A stretch of 64,000 nt of DNA from an uncultured Collinsella sp. (lineage in GTDB: Bacteria > Actinomycetota > Coriobacteriia > Coriobacteriales > Coriobacteriaceae), in NCBI GenBank assembly GCA_958443615.1, contig CAUCLI010000006.1:1-64000 (forward strand), written 5' to 3'. A program made the position numbers and the translations under genes. The first letter of the stretch is position 1, and each line of letters opens with the position of its first letter. The notes under the pieces are model-generated. The model was not told where the DNA came from. It ran no database searches and was given only the letters and a program-made list of their open reading frames with translations. Of this stretch, positions 34,263 to 42,607 are shown piece by piece.

Positions 34263-35603
34263 ATGAGTTTTGAGTGCGTGACGGTCATAGGTGGCGGCCT
34301 TTCCGGGAGCGAGTGCGCTTGCCAGCTCGCCGATCGCGGCGTGCCCGTTCGCCTGTACGAGATGAGGCCGGCCAAGACCTCTCCGGCCCATCACACCGGT
34401 TCGCTGGCCGAGCTCGTGTGCTCCAATTCGTTCAAATCCTCGCGCATCGATTCGGCCGCCGGACTACTCAAGGAGGAGCTTCGCAGGATGGGCTCCGTGC
34501 TCATCAAATGCGCGGAGCGGGCCGCGGTTCCCGCGGGAGGCGCCCTGGCCGTCGATCGCGAGCGCTTCTCGGCCTTGGTCGAGCAGGAGGTCGCGCGAAG
34601 GCCGCTCATCGAGGTCGTCCGCGAGGAAGTTGCGGAGATTCCCGAGGGCCCGTGCGTGATCGCTGCCGGACCGCTCTGTTCTCCAGAGCTGTCCGACCGC
34701 GTTCTCGAGCTCGTGGGGGGCGATGCGCTCTCGTTCTTCGACGCCGCCGCCCCGATCGTCGATGCGACGACAATCGACCGCGATGTCGTTTTCAGCCAGT
34801 CGCGCTACGACGATGAGTCCGGCGGCGACTACCTGAACGCCCCCTTCACCAAGGATGAGTATGACGCCTTCATCGACGCCCTCGTGGGAGCCGAGCGCGT
34901 CGTGCTGAAGGATTTCGAGCGCCGCGACCTGTTCCAGGCATGCCAGCCCGCCGAGGAGGTCGCGCGCACGGGTCACGACGCCATCAGGTTCGGGGCGATG
35001 AAGCCGGTGGGCCTCACCGACCCTCGAACAGGCCGTCGCCCCTGGGCCGCTGTCCAGCTGCGTTCTGAAAACGCAGAGGGCACCGCATATAATCTGGTCG
35101 GCTTTCAGACCAACTTGACGTTCGGCGAGCAGAAGCGCGTGTTCCGCATGATTCCCGGATTGGAGAACGCCGAGTTCTTCAGGTACGGCGTGATGCACCG
35201 CAACACGTTCGTCGACTCGCCCCATGTTCTCGATCCTTCGTTCGCCGTGCCGGGCACGAGGGTCCGGCTCGCTGGGCAGATCACGGGCACGGAGGGTTAT
35301 ACCGAGGCCGTCGCCTCGGGGCTGCTCGCCGCCCTCAATACCTTCGCGGATCTCGGCGGTCTCGAGCGCGCATCGCTTCCGGTGACCGGCGCCTTCGGTT
35401 CGCTCGTCTCATATGCGACCTCCCCGTCGACCGTCGGGTACCAGCCGATGCATGTCAACTTCGGCGTCGTTCCTCCTCTCGGGGACGGTAAGCGCCGGGG
35501 CAAGCGCGACCGCTATGCCGCATATTCCGAGCGGGCGCTTTTCGATCTGGGCACGTATATCGCATCCCGCCCCGATCTGTTCGGATCTGGATCCGAGGCG
35601 TAG
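34263..35603 (+). CDS. trmFO: Folate-dependent tRNA (uracil-54-C5)-methyltransferase TrmFO
   Basis: A 446-residue FAD protein that makes m5U54 in the tRNA T-loop with methylene-tetrahydrofolate. The dinucleotide-binding motif is VIGGGLSGSECACQLADRG, followed by VRLYEMRP and LAELVCSNSFKS, all TrmFO-specific. AAAGGAGCTGACG precedes ATG 34263. It sits in the common dprA-trmFO-xerC order and stops directly before xerC. Confidence 0.95.
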   Translation: MSFECVTVIGGGLSGSECACQLADRGVPVRLYEMRPAKTSPAHHTGSLAELVCSNSFKSSRIDSAAGLLKEELRRMGSVLIKCAERAAVPAGGALAVDRERFSALVEQEVARRPLIEVVREEVAEIPEGPCVIAAGPLCSPELSDRVLELVGGDALSFFDAAAPIVDATTIDRDVVFSQSRYDDESGGDYLNAPFTKDEYDAFIDALVGAERVVLKDFERRDLFQACQPAEEVARTGHDAIRFGAMKPVGLTDPRTGRRPWAAVQLRSENAEGTAYNLVGFQTNLTFGEQKRVFRMIPGLENAEFFRYGVMHRNTFVDSPHVLDPSFAVPGTRVRLAGQITGTEGYTEAVASGLLAALNTFADLGGLERASLPVTGAFGSLVSYATSPSTVGYQPMHVNFGVVPPLGDGKRRGKRDRYAAYSERALFDLGTYIASRPDLFGSGSEA

Positions 35604-36527
35604 ATGGACGTCTTCGCTCGGCAGGCAGCGCTACTCGATGAGATCGACGGCTATATCGCCTACATCTCCAGCGTCGAAGGGCTTTCGCCCGAGACGTCGC
35701 GTGCATACGGGCAGCATTTGGAGGCTTATGCGGATTGGTGCGAGTCCAACGGCGTGGACGGGCTGAGCCCCTCGTCGAGGGATATCAGGGCGTATCTTGC
35801 CGAGTTCCGGTTGAAGGGGAGATCGTCGCGCACAGTTGCCGCCCATCTATCCGCAATCCGCTCCCTATTTCGGTGGCTCGAGATGGAGGGGCACCCCGCC
35901 GGTTCCGTCCCCCTCTCCACAACGGCGCCCAAACAGCACCGTGAGTTGCCCCATGTCCTGACGTCCGATGAGCTTGAGTCGATGCTGCGCGCCCCCGACC
36001 TGACGACGTCGGAGGGCCTTCGCGACGCCGCGATGTTGGAGCTGTTCATCGCCACCGGGGCGAGGATTTCCGAGCTCGCCCGATTGGGGCTCGCGGACGT
36101 CGATTCGACTGAGAGGGTCGTGCGGCTCTTCGGCAAGGGCTCCAAGGAGCGCATCGTACCCGTCTACCAGAGGGCCATCGATGTGTATGCGCGGTACATC
36201 GAGGAGGGGAGGCCCGAGCTGCTCTCCGCTTCCCATGCGGCGCCCTCCTGCGCATCGGTGTTCATCTCGGCGCGTGGGCGCGCCATGGACGCCAATGCCC
36301 TTCGGTACCGTTTCGACATCCTGAAGCGCCGCGCCGGGATATCCAGGAACATCACGCCGCACGCCATGCGGCACACGTTCGCAACGGAGCTGTTGGGCGG
36401 TGGCGCCGACCTCCGAAGCGTCCAGGAGCTCCTCGGCCACGCGAGCCTGTCGACCACGCAGGTGTACACGCATCTGACGCCCGATCGTTTGAGGTCTGCC
36501 GTCACCCAGGCTCATCCTCGTGGATAG
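35604..36527 (+). CDS. xerC: Tyrosine recombinase XerC
   Basis: A 307-residue tyrosine recombinase that resolves chromosome dimers at dif. The N-terminal SAM-like core-binding domain (about 10-105) contains NLxRLS-equivalent SRAYGQHLEAYADWC. Catalytic residues are visible: Arg in TGARISELARL, Lys in GKGSKERIVP, His/Arg in HAMRHTFATELL, His in LLGHASLSTTQ and the nucleophile Tyr in VYTHL. ATG 35604 abuts the trmFO stop. Chromosomal setting and length favour XerC over a phage integrase. Confidence 0.9.
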   Translation: MDVFARQAALLDEIDGYIAYISSVEGLSPETSRAYGQHLEAYADWCESNGVDGLSPSSRDIRAYLAEFRLKGRSSRTVAAHLSAIRSLFRWLEMEGHPAGSVPLSTTAPKQHRELPHVLTSDELESMLRAPDLTTSEGLRDAAMLELFIATGARISELARLGLADVDSTERVVRLFGKGSKERIVPVYQRAIDVYARYIEEGRPELLSASHAAPSCASVFISARGRAMDANALRYRFDILKRRAGISRNITPHAMRHTFATELLGGGADLRSVQELLGHASLSTTQVYTHLTPDRLRSAVTQAHPRG

Positions 36528-36541
36528 AGTTTGTGGACCCT

Positions 36542-36570
36542 TGGCAACAACGACGCGACCTGCTACCATG
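36542..36570 (+). promoter_or_regulatory. Promoter of the rpsB-tsf operon
   Basis: TTGGCA and TACCAT with a 17-bp spacer. The resulting leader is about 130 nt long, GC-rich, and ends in GGGAGG before rpsB; such leaders often bind S2 for autoregulation. Confidence 0.65.
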
Positions 36571-36705
36571 CATCAGGTTGCGAATACGCAACGTTCCATC
36601 ACACACGCACGGCTACACGCCGGCCGCGGTGCTCGGGCTAAGGTAGCGCAGGCTCGAGTGGTCGGAGTGGTCGACACCGTGCGAAAGAAAAACCGGGAGG
36701 TAAAC

Positions 36706-37452
36706 ATGGCTACCAAGATTAACATCCGTACCCTGCTCGAGGCTGGCTGCCACTTCGGTCACCAGACCCGTCGTTGGAACCCCAAGATGAAGCCGTTCAT
36801 CTTCGGCGAGCGCAACAACATCTACATCCTCGACCTCAAGCAGACCATCGTCGAGGCCGACAAGGCCTACACCTTCCTGAGGGAGACCGCCGCCAAGGGT
36901 GGCAAGGTCCTCTTCGTCGGCACCAAGAAGCAGGCTCAGGAGGCCGTGAAGGCCGCTGCCGAGCGCGCCAACATGCCCTACATCAACCAGCGCTGGCTCG
37001 GCGGCATGCTCACCAACTTCGTGACCATCCGCTCCCGCATCAACCGCCTCGAGGAGCTCGAGGGCATGGTCGCCGACGGCTCCATGGCCCTGCGCGGCAA
37101 GAAGGAGCAGGCCGTCCTGGGCAAGGAGCTCGCCAAGCTGCAGGCCAACCTCGGTGGCGCCCGTGAGCTCAAGAGCACCCCTGCCGCCCTCTTCGTCATC
37201 GACACCAAGCGCGAGGAGAACGCCATCAAGGAGGCCAAGCGCCTCGGCATCCCGGTGGTCGCCCTCATCGATACCAACTCCGACCCCGACGTCGTCGACT
37301 ACGGCATCCCCTGCAACGACGACGCCATCTCCGCGATCCAGCTCATGAGCGAGCTGTTCGCCGACGCCTGCCTCGCCGGTTCCGGCAAGGAGCAGATCTC
37401 CGAGGCCGAGATGGCCGCTGAGGCCCCTGCCACCGAGGCCGCTGCCGAGTAG
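36706..37452 (+). CDS. rpsB: 30S ribosomal protein S2
   Basis: A 248-residue S2. It has the diagnostic LLEAGCHFGHQTRRWNPKM, YILDLKQTI and QRWLGGMLTNF motifs, and the late ALIDTNSDPDVVDYGIP. ATG 36706 has GGGAGG eight bases upstream; the frame continues further upstream only through the leader. The last 20 residues are an Ala/Glu-rich tail, as in many actinobacteria. tsf follows after 43 bases. Confidence 0.97.
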   Translation: MATKINIRTLLEAGCHFGHQTRRWNPKMKPFIFGERNNIYILDLKQTIVEADKAYTFLRETAAKGGKVLFVGTKKQAQEAVKAAAERANMPYINQRWLGGMLTNFVTIRSRINRLEELEGMVADGSMALRGKKEQAVLGKELAKLQANLGGARELKSTPAALFVIDTKREENAIKEAKRLGIPVVALIDTNSDPDVVDYGIPCNDDAISAIQLMSELFADACLAGSGKEQISEAEMAAEAPATEAAAE

Positions 37453-37495
37453 GCAACCGCACCCCGTTAGGTAACTTCCTTCGAAAGGAACGAAC

Positions 37496-38365
37496 ATGGC
37501 TCAGATCACCGCCGTTATGGTCAAGGAGCTCCGCGAGATGACCGACTCTCCGATGATGGAGTGCAAGAAGGCTCTCGTTCAGGCTGAGGGCGATATGGAC
37601 GCCGCCGTCGACATCCTGCGCAAGAACGGTCTCGCCGCCGCCGCCAAGAAGGCCGGCCGCGACACCAACGAGGGCGCCGTCGCCGCTTACATCTCCGAGG
37701 ACGGCACCAAGGGCGCTCTCGCCGAGATCGCCTGCGAGACCGACTTCGTCGCCTCCAACCCCAAGTTCACCGGCTTCGCCGCCGAGGTCGCCAAGGTCGT
37801 CTGCGACAACGAGCCCGCCGATGTCGAGGCCCTCATGGCCTGCGATATGAACGGTGAGACCGTCGAGGCCGCCCTCACCGAGATGATTCACGTCATCGGT
37901 GAGAACATGAAGGTCTCCCGCACCACCGTCCGCAAGCCCGCCGCCGGTGGCGTCGCCTCCTACATTCACATGGGTGGCAAGATCGGCGTTCTCGTCGAGT
38001 TCTCCTTCGAGAAGCCCGAGACCGCTGCCGCCGAGGCCTTCAAGGCCTTCGCTCACGATGTTGCCATGCAGGTCGCTGCCACCGCTCCTATCGCCGCCGT
38101 CCGTGAGGACGTCGCCCAGGACATCATCGATCACGAGGTCGAGATCTACAAGGCCCAGGCCGCCGAGTCCGGCAAGCCCGAGGCCATCCAGGAGAAGATG
38201 GCCGTCGGCCGTCTCGAGAAGTTCTTCAAGGGCATCGTCTTGAACGAGCAGGAGTTCATCAAGGATTCCAGCCTCACCATCAAGGCCTACGCCGAGAAGG
38301 TCTCCAAGGAGCTCGGCGACACCGTCAAGGTCGTTGCGTTCGATCGTCTGGTTTGCGGCGAGTAA
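37496..38365 (+). CDS. tsf: Elongation factor Ts
   Basis: A 289-residue EF-Ts, the nucleotide exchange factor for EF-Tu. The N-terminal UBA-like domain has VKELREMTDSPMMECKKAL; the TDFV motif appears in CETDFVASNPKF. GAAAGGAACGAAC precedes ATG 37496. It is co-transcribed with rpsB and followed by a strong terminator. Confidence 0.97.
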   Translation: MAQITAVMVKELREMTDSPMMECKKALVQAEGDMDAAVDILRKNGLAAAAKKAGRDTNEGAVAAYISEDGTKGALAEIACETDFVASNPKFTGFAAEVAKVVCDNEPADVEALMACDMNGETVEAALTEMIHVIGENMKVSRTTVRKPAAGGVASYIHMGGKIGVLVEFSFEKPETAAAEAFKAFAHDVAMQVAATAPIAAVREDVAQDIIDHEVEIYKAQAAESGKPEAIQEKMAVGRLEKFFKGIVLNEQEFIKDSSLTIKAYAEKVSKELGDTVKVVAFDRLVCGE

Positions 38366-38386
38366 TTTCGCATCGAGCTAGGTTCA

Positions 38387-38419
38387 GCAGGTCGCGGGTT
38401 GTCCCGCGGCCTGCTTTTT
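38387..38419 (+). terminator. Rho-independent terminator of rpsB-tsf
   Basis: 12-bp stem GCAGGTCGCGGG / CCCGCGGCCTGC (one mismatch), 4-nt loop, then TTTTT. Confidence 0.92.
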
Positions 38420-38497
38420 CATGTGGCGCCGTGCAGTGGCGACGCGTGTCCGTCAACCCTGTTAGAATGGGAACAATTCCGTACTAAGGAGGCTTCC

Positions 38498-39220
38498 TTG
38501 TCTGATTACCAGTACAAGCGCGTTCTGCTCAAGATCTCCGGTGAGGCGCTCATGGGCAACGCCGATTACGGCATCGACCCGGCGATCGTCGAGCGCATGG
38601 CCGATCAGGTCAAACAGTTGCACGATGAGGGCATCGAGGTCGCCGTCGTCGTCGGCGGTGGCAACATCTTCCGCGGCGTCGCGGGTTCCGCCAAGGGCAT
38701 GGAGCGCGCCCAGGCCGATTACATGGGCATGCTCGCCACGGTCATGAACGCGTTGGCTCTCCAGGACGCCATCGAGCGCATCGACTGCCCGTGCCGTGTC
38801 ATGAGCGGTATTCAGATGAACGAGGTCTGCGAGCCCTATATCCGCCGTCGCGCCATGCGCAGCCTCGAGAAAGGCGATGTCGTCATCTTCGCCGCGGGTT
38901 CCGGCAACCCCTACTTCACGACCGATACCGCAGCCGCCCTTCGCGCGTGCGAGATCGGCGCCGACTGCCTGCTCAAGGCCACCAAGGTCGACGGCGTGTA
39001 CGACATGGACCCGGTCAAGAACGAGGACGCGGTCCGTTTCGATAGCATCAGCTACCATGAGGTGCTCGTTCGCGGCCTACAGGTCATGGACTCCACCGCC
39101 ACCGCCCTGTGCCAGGACAACCACATGCCCATCATCGTCCTCAACATCGATGGGGACGACAATATCAAGCGCGCCCTGGCGGGCGAGCCCGTCGGCACCG
39201 TCGTCATGGAAGAGGAGTAA
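38498..39220 (+). CDS. pyrH: Uridylate kinase
   Basis: A 240-residue bacterial UMP kinase, which makes UDP for nucleotide and cell-wall synthesis. I place the start at TTG 38498, because AAGGAGG ends five bases before it and the N-terminus SDYQYKRVLLKISGEALMG matches the family. Other motifs are VVVGGGNIFRG and SGNPYFTTDTAAALRA. A TAGAAT hexamer at 38463-38468 may be the -10. It starts the pyrH-frr-uppS-cdsA-dxr-rseP-ispG run. Confidence 0.95.
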   Translation: MSDYQYKRVLLKISGEALMGNADYGIDPAIVERMADQVKQLHDEGIEVAVVVGGGNIFRGVAGSAKGMERAQADYMGMLATVMNALALQDAIERIDCPCRVMSGIQMNEVCEPYIRRRAMRSLEKGDVVIFAAGSGNPYFTTDTAAALRACEIGADCLLKATKVDGVYDMDPVKNEDAVRFDSISYHEVLVRGLQVMDSTATALCQDNHMPIIVLNIDGDDNIKRALAGEPVGTVVMEEE

Positions 39221-39223
39221 GAC

Positions 39224-39757
39224 ATGTCCGATATCCGTCAGAACATGGACAAGGCCATCGAGAGCCTGAAGCACAACTTCGCCAAGGTCCGCACCGGCCG
39301 CGCCAACGCCAACGTGCTCTCCGACATCACCGTCGATTACTACGGCGTCGCCACCCCCATCACCCAGGTCGCCGCCGTCAAGGTGCCCGAGGCCCACATG
39401 CTGGTCATCGAGCCCTGGGACAAGGCCCTCGTCAACGCGATCGTCAAGGCGGTCACCGCCTCCGACCTGGGCATCACCCCAAACTCCGATGGCATCGTCG
39501 TGCGCCTGCCGTTCCCGGCCCCCACAGAGGAGCGCCGTCGCGAGCTGGTCAAGGAGTGCCGCGAGCTCGCCGAGCATGCCAAGATCGCCATTCGCAACAC
39601 CCGTCGCGATGCCAACAACAAGCTGGAGCGCGATGAGGAGCTCACCGAGGACGACGTCCGCCGTGAGCAGGCCAAGGTCCAGAAGGCGACCGATGAGTAC
39701 GTCGCCCGTGTGGAGGAGCTTCTGAAGGCAAAAGAAGCCGAGGTCATGGAGATTTAG
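39224..39757 (+). CDS. frr: Ribosome recycling factor
   Basis: A 177-residue RRF that splits post-termination ribosomes with EF-G. Shows KVRTGRANANVLSDITVDYYG, the RLPFPAPTEERRRELVKE block and the helical tail. Starts at ATG 39224, four bases after pyrH, with AGAGGAG upstream. Slightly shorter than the 185-residue norm at the N-terminus. Confidence 0.96.
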   Translation: MSDIRQNMDKAIESLKHNFAKVRTGRANANVLSDITVDYYGVATPITQVAAVKVPEAHMLVIEPWDKALVNAIVKAVTASDLGITPNSDGIVVRLPFPAPTEERRRELVKECRELAEHAKIAIRNTRRDANNKLERDEELTEDDVRREQAKVQKATDEYVARVEELLKAKEAEVMEI

Positions 39758-39759
39758 CC

Positions 39760-40545
39760 ATGAAGTATGACGTCGACAAGTTCACCGAGTATTTCGCTGA
39801 GCATCCCGATGGCATCTCGATCCAGGATATCGATATGGCGCGTATCCCGCGCCATATCTCCTGCATCATGGACGGCAACGGCCGCTGGGCCACCGCACGG
39901 GGGCTCGGCAGGGGAGAGGGCCATAAAGCGGGCATCGTCTCTCTTCAGGAGGTCATCACCGCTTGCGTCCGCATGGGTGTCGACGTCCTTTCGGCCTATG
40001 CGTTCTCCACGGAGAATTGGAATAGGCCAAAAGCCGAGGTCGACCTGTTGATGTATCTGTTCGCCAAGACGTTCGTCGATGAGCTTCCCCTACTCAAGCG
40101 TGAGAACGTGCGCGTCGAGTTCCTGGGCGACATCTCCGCGCTCCCCAAGAAGACCCGTGACGTCTTCGAATACGGTCTTGCCGAGACGCGCGATCACACG
40201 GGCATGACGCTCGCCCTCGCCGTCAACTATGGAGGCAGGGCGGAGATCACCAGGGCGGTCAGGCGCATCGCCGAAGCTGCTGTGGCCGGCGATATCTCCA
40301 TCGATTCAATCGACGACAAGCTGGTCGCCGATAGCCTTTACACCGCCGGGCTGCCCGACCCCGAACTGGTCATTCGCACTTCTGGCGAGATGCGCGTCTC
40401 GAACTACCTGTTGTGGCAGATCGCTTATTCCGAGTTTTACATCACCGATACCTATTGGCCCGATTTCGATCGATGGGGGCTTGTCCGCGCCATCGCCTCG
40501 TATCAGGGTCGCGACCGTCGATTCGGCGGATTGTCCCAAGCGTAG
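39760..40545 (+). CDS. uppS: Isoprenyl transferase (undecaprenyl diphosphate synthase)
   Basis: A 261-residue cis-prenyltransferase making the lipid carrier for peptidoglycan. The catalytic Asp is in CIMDGNGRWATARG; SAYAFSTENWNRP, ELVIRTSGEMRVSNYLLWQ and YSEFYITDTYWPDF are all family motifs. An extra 35 residues precede the catalytic Asp region. Two bases separate it from frr. Confidence 0.96.
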   Translation: MKYDVDKFTEYFAEHPDGISIQDIDMARIPRHISCIMDGNGRWATARGLGRGEGHKAGIVSLQEVITACVRMGVDVLSAYAFSTENWNRPKAEVDLLMYLFAKTFVDELPLLKRENVRVEFLGDISALPKKTRDVFEYGLAETRDHTGMTLALAVNYGGRAEITRAVRRIAEAAVAGDISIDSIDDKLVADSLYTAGLPDPELVIRTSGEMRVSNYLLWQIAYSEFYITDTYWPDFDRWGLVRAIASYQGRDRRFGGLSQA

Positions 40546-40571
40546 GGGCAGAGCGTTTCAAGGAGCTCATC

Positions 40572-41432
40572 TTGGATTCGAAGGAAACTACAACCGAGGC
40601 AACGGCGGCCGAGAAGTCTTCCGGTCGCCTTCATTCGTTCATGGTCCGCGCCGGCGCCGGCATCGTGTATGCGGTGCTCTTCATCGGGTCGCTTGTTCTG
40701 GGTGTTGTTCCCACCGCGGTGTTCGCCTCTCTCATGTCCGTGTTGTGCTGCCATGAGTTCTATCGCATGATGCGGCTCGACGGGAAGGTCCCCAACGAGT
40801 TCGTCGGCCTCATCGCCTCCGTGTTGTTCCCGCTCTCGGTGCTCGTCGATCCCGTCTGGCTCACGGTCATCAACTTCCTGCTCGTGTTGCTGCTCGGGCT
40901 TTGGTATGTGCAGAACCCGCGTACGCGTATCGCCGATGTCGCCGTCACGGCTTTCGGCGCCATCTACACCGGGTACATGCTTTCCGCCATCGTGTTGCTG
41001 CGCGAGGCGATTCCCGGCTGGGAGGGGGCGCTGCTCTCCATCGGCGTCTGCGCCTCACTTTGGCTCTCGGACTCTTTCGCATACATGGTGGGCAGCCGTT
41101 TCGGCAAGCATAAGATGGTGCCGAAGATCTCCCCCAAAAAGAGCTGGGAGGGCTTTTTCGGCGGGCTTCTCGGTGCGATCGCCGTGTGGGTCATCATTTG
41201 GTGGACCGGGCTCTATGAGATCGATCTCTGGTTCGCCGTCCTGTGCGGTGTCGTCGTCTCCATCATGGGTGTTTTCGGCGATCTGCTCGAGAGCCGCATC
41301 AAGCGCGGCGTCGGCGTGAAGGATTCCGGCAACCTCATTCCCGGTCACGGCGGCATGCTTGACCGATCCGATTCGCTGATCGTCGGCGTCATCACCGCGT
41401 ATATCTTGCTTCACCTCGGCGGTGTTCTCTAA
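40572..41432 (+). CDS. cdsA: Phosphatidate cytidylyltransferase
   Basis: A 286-residue membrane enzyme making CDP-diacylglycerol for phospholipids. TTG 40572 is the likely start, with AAGGAG seven bases upstream; no ATG gives a family-like N-terminus. About eight membrane segments are predicted. The CdsA signature is near the end: SRIKRGVGVKDSGNLIPGHG then GMLDRSDSLI. Its stop overlaps the dxr ATG (TAATG). Confidence 0.94.
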   Translation: MDSKETTTEATAAEKSSGRLHSFMVRAGAGIVYAVLFIGSLVLGVVPTAVFASLMSVLCCHEFYRMMRLDGKVPNEFVGLIASVLFPLSVLVDPVWLTVINFLLVLLLGLWYVQNPRTRIADVAVTAFGAIYTGYMLSAIVLLREAIPGWEGALLSIGVCASLWLSDSFAYMVGSRFGKHKMVPKISPKKSWEGFFGGLLGAIAVWVIIWWTGLYEIDLWFAVLCGVVVSIMGVFGDLLESRIKRGVGVKDSGNLIPGHGGMLDRSDSLIVGVITAYILLHLGGVL

Positions 41433-42607
41433 TGGGCGCCCGGGACGAGTCTTCGCGCACGCGCGTGGCCATCCTCGGCTGCACCGGGTCCATTGGCACG
41501 CAGGCATTGGATGTCTGCCGGCAGCATGCCGATAAGCTCGAGGTCGTTGCGCTGAGCGCACATTCCAGGACCGAGGACCTCGTGCGCTTCGCCATCGAGC
41601 ATCGTGTTCGCCACGTCGCGGTCACATCGGCAGGTCACGCTGGCGATGCCGTCCTTTCCGAGCTTCCCGCCGATTGCGCGCTTCACACCGGAGCCCGCGC
41701 CGCCGAAGAGCTCGCCGAGCTCGATGACGTCGATGTCGTGCTCGTCGCCATCGTCGGCGCCGCCGGGCTTTCGGCGAGCCATGCCGTTTTGAAGAGCGGC
41801 AGGCGCCTGGCCCTCGCCAACAAGGAATCCCTGGTCGTCGGCGGCGATCTGCTCATGCCGATGGTCGCCCCGGGTCAGATGCTCCCCGTCGACTCGGAGC
41901 ACGGCGCGATCTTCCAATGCCTTCTGGGGGAGAATCCGCGCGAGGCGCATTGCATCTGGCTCACGTGCTCCGGCGGTCCGTTCTACGGCCGCTCTCTCGA
42001 CGAGCTCGCGGACGTGACCCGTCACGACGCGTTGGCCCATCCGACGTGGAATATGGGGGCCAAGATCACCATCGATTCCGCCACGCTCATGAACAAGGGG
42101 CTTGAGCGCATCGAGGCGATGCATCTGTTCGATATGGACCTCGATCGCATCAACGTCCTCATCCAGCGCGAGTCGAAGATCCATTCCATGGTCGAGTTCA
42201 CCGACGGCTCCGTCATGGCCCATCTCGGAGCTTCGGATATGCGCATTCCCATCCAGTACGCCTTCTCGTATCCCGAGCGTTGGGCCACCCCCGCACCTCG
42301 CGTCGACTTTCGCGAGCTTGTGCAGCTCACGTTCGGCGCCCCGGATATGGATTCCTTCCGCTGCCTCAAGCTCGCTGAAATCGCGGGCAGGCAGGGGGGT
42401 ACCCTCCCATGCGTATTGAACGCGGCGAACGAGGTCGCGGTCGATGCGTTCCTGCATGACTCCTGCACGTTCACCGGCATCGCCGATGTCGTCGAGAGCT
42501 GTATGGATGCGCACGACTGCCAGGCCGTTTCATCATTTGAACAGCTTGCGGATGTCGATGCATGGGCCCGCGCCCGCGCTCGCGACGTCATCTCGTCTCG
42601 CTTCTGA
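41432..42607 (+). CDS. dxr: 1-deoxy-D-xylulose 5-phosphate reductoisomerase
   Basis: A 391-residue DXR, the second step of the MEP isoprenoid pathway. NADPH-binding GCTGSIGTQALDV, then ALANKESLVVGG, the metal-binding DSEHGAIFQCL, and MNKGLERIEAMHLFDM are all present. ATG 41432 overlaps the cdsA stop, and its TGA overlaps the rseP ATG (TGATG). With ispG downstream this gives two MEP pathway genes in one operon. Confidence 0.96.
   Translation: MGARDESSRTRVAILGCTGSIGTQALDVCRQHADKLEVVALSAHSRTEDLVRFAIEHRVRHVAVTSAGHAGDAVLSELPADCALHTGARAAEELAELDDVDVVLVAIVGAAGLSASHAVLKSGRRLALANKESLVVGGDLLMPMVAPGQMLPVDSEHGAIFQCLLGENPREAHCIWLTCSGGPFYGRSLDELADVTRHDALAHPTWNMGAKITIDSATLMNKGLERIEAMHLFDMDLDRINVLIQRESKIHSMVEFTDGSVMAHLGASDMRIPIQYAFSYPERWATPAPRVDFRELVQLTFGAPDMDSFRCLKLAEIAGRQGGTLPCVLNAANEVAVDAFLHDSCTFTGIADVVESCMDAHDCQAVSSFEQLADVDAWARARARDVISSRF

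Noticed and set aside
35604..36527. Phage or integrative-element integrase
   Set aside because: The gene follows trmFO in a conserved core order with normal XerC length; no attachment sites or phage genes adjoin it.
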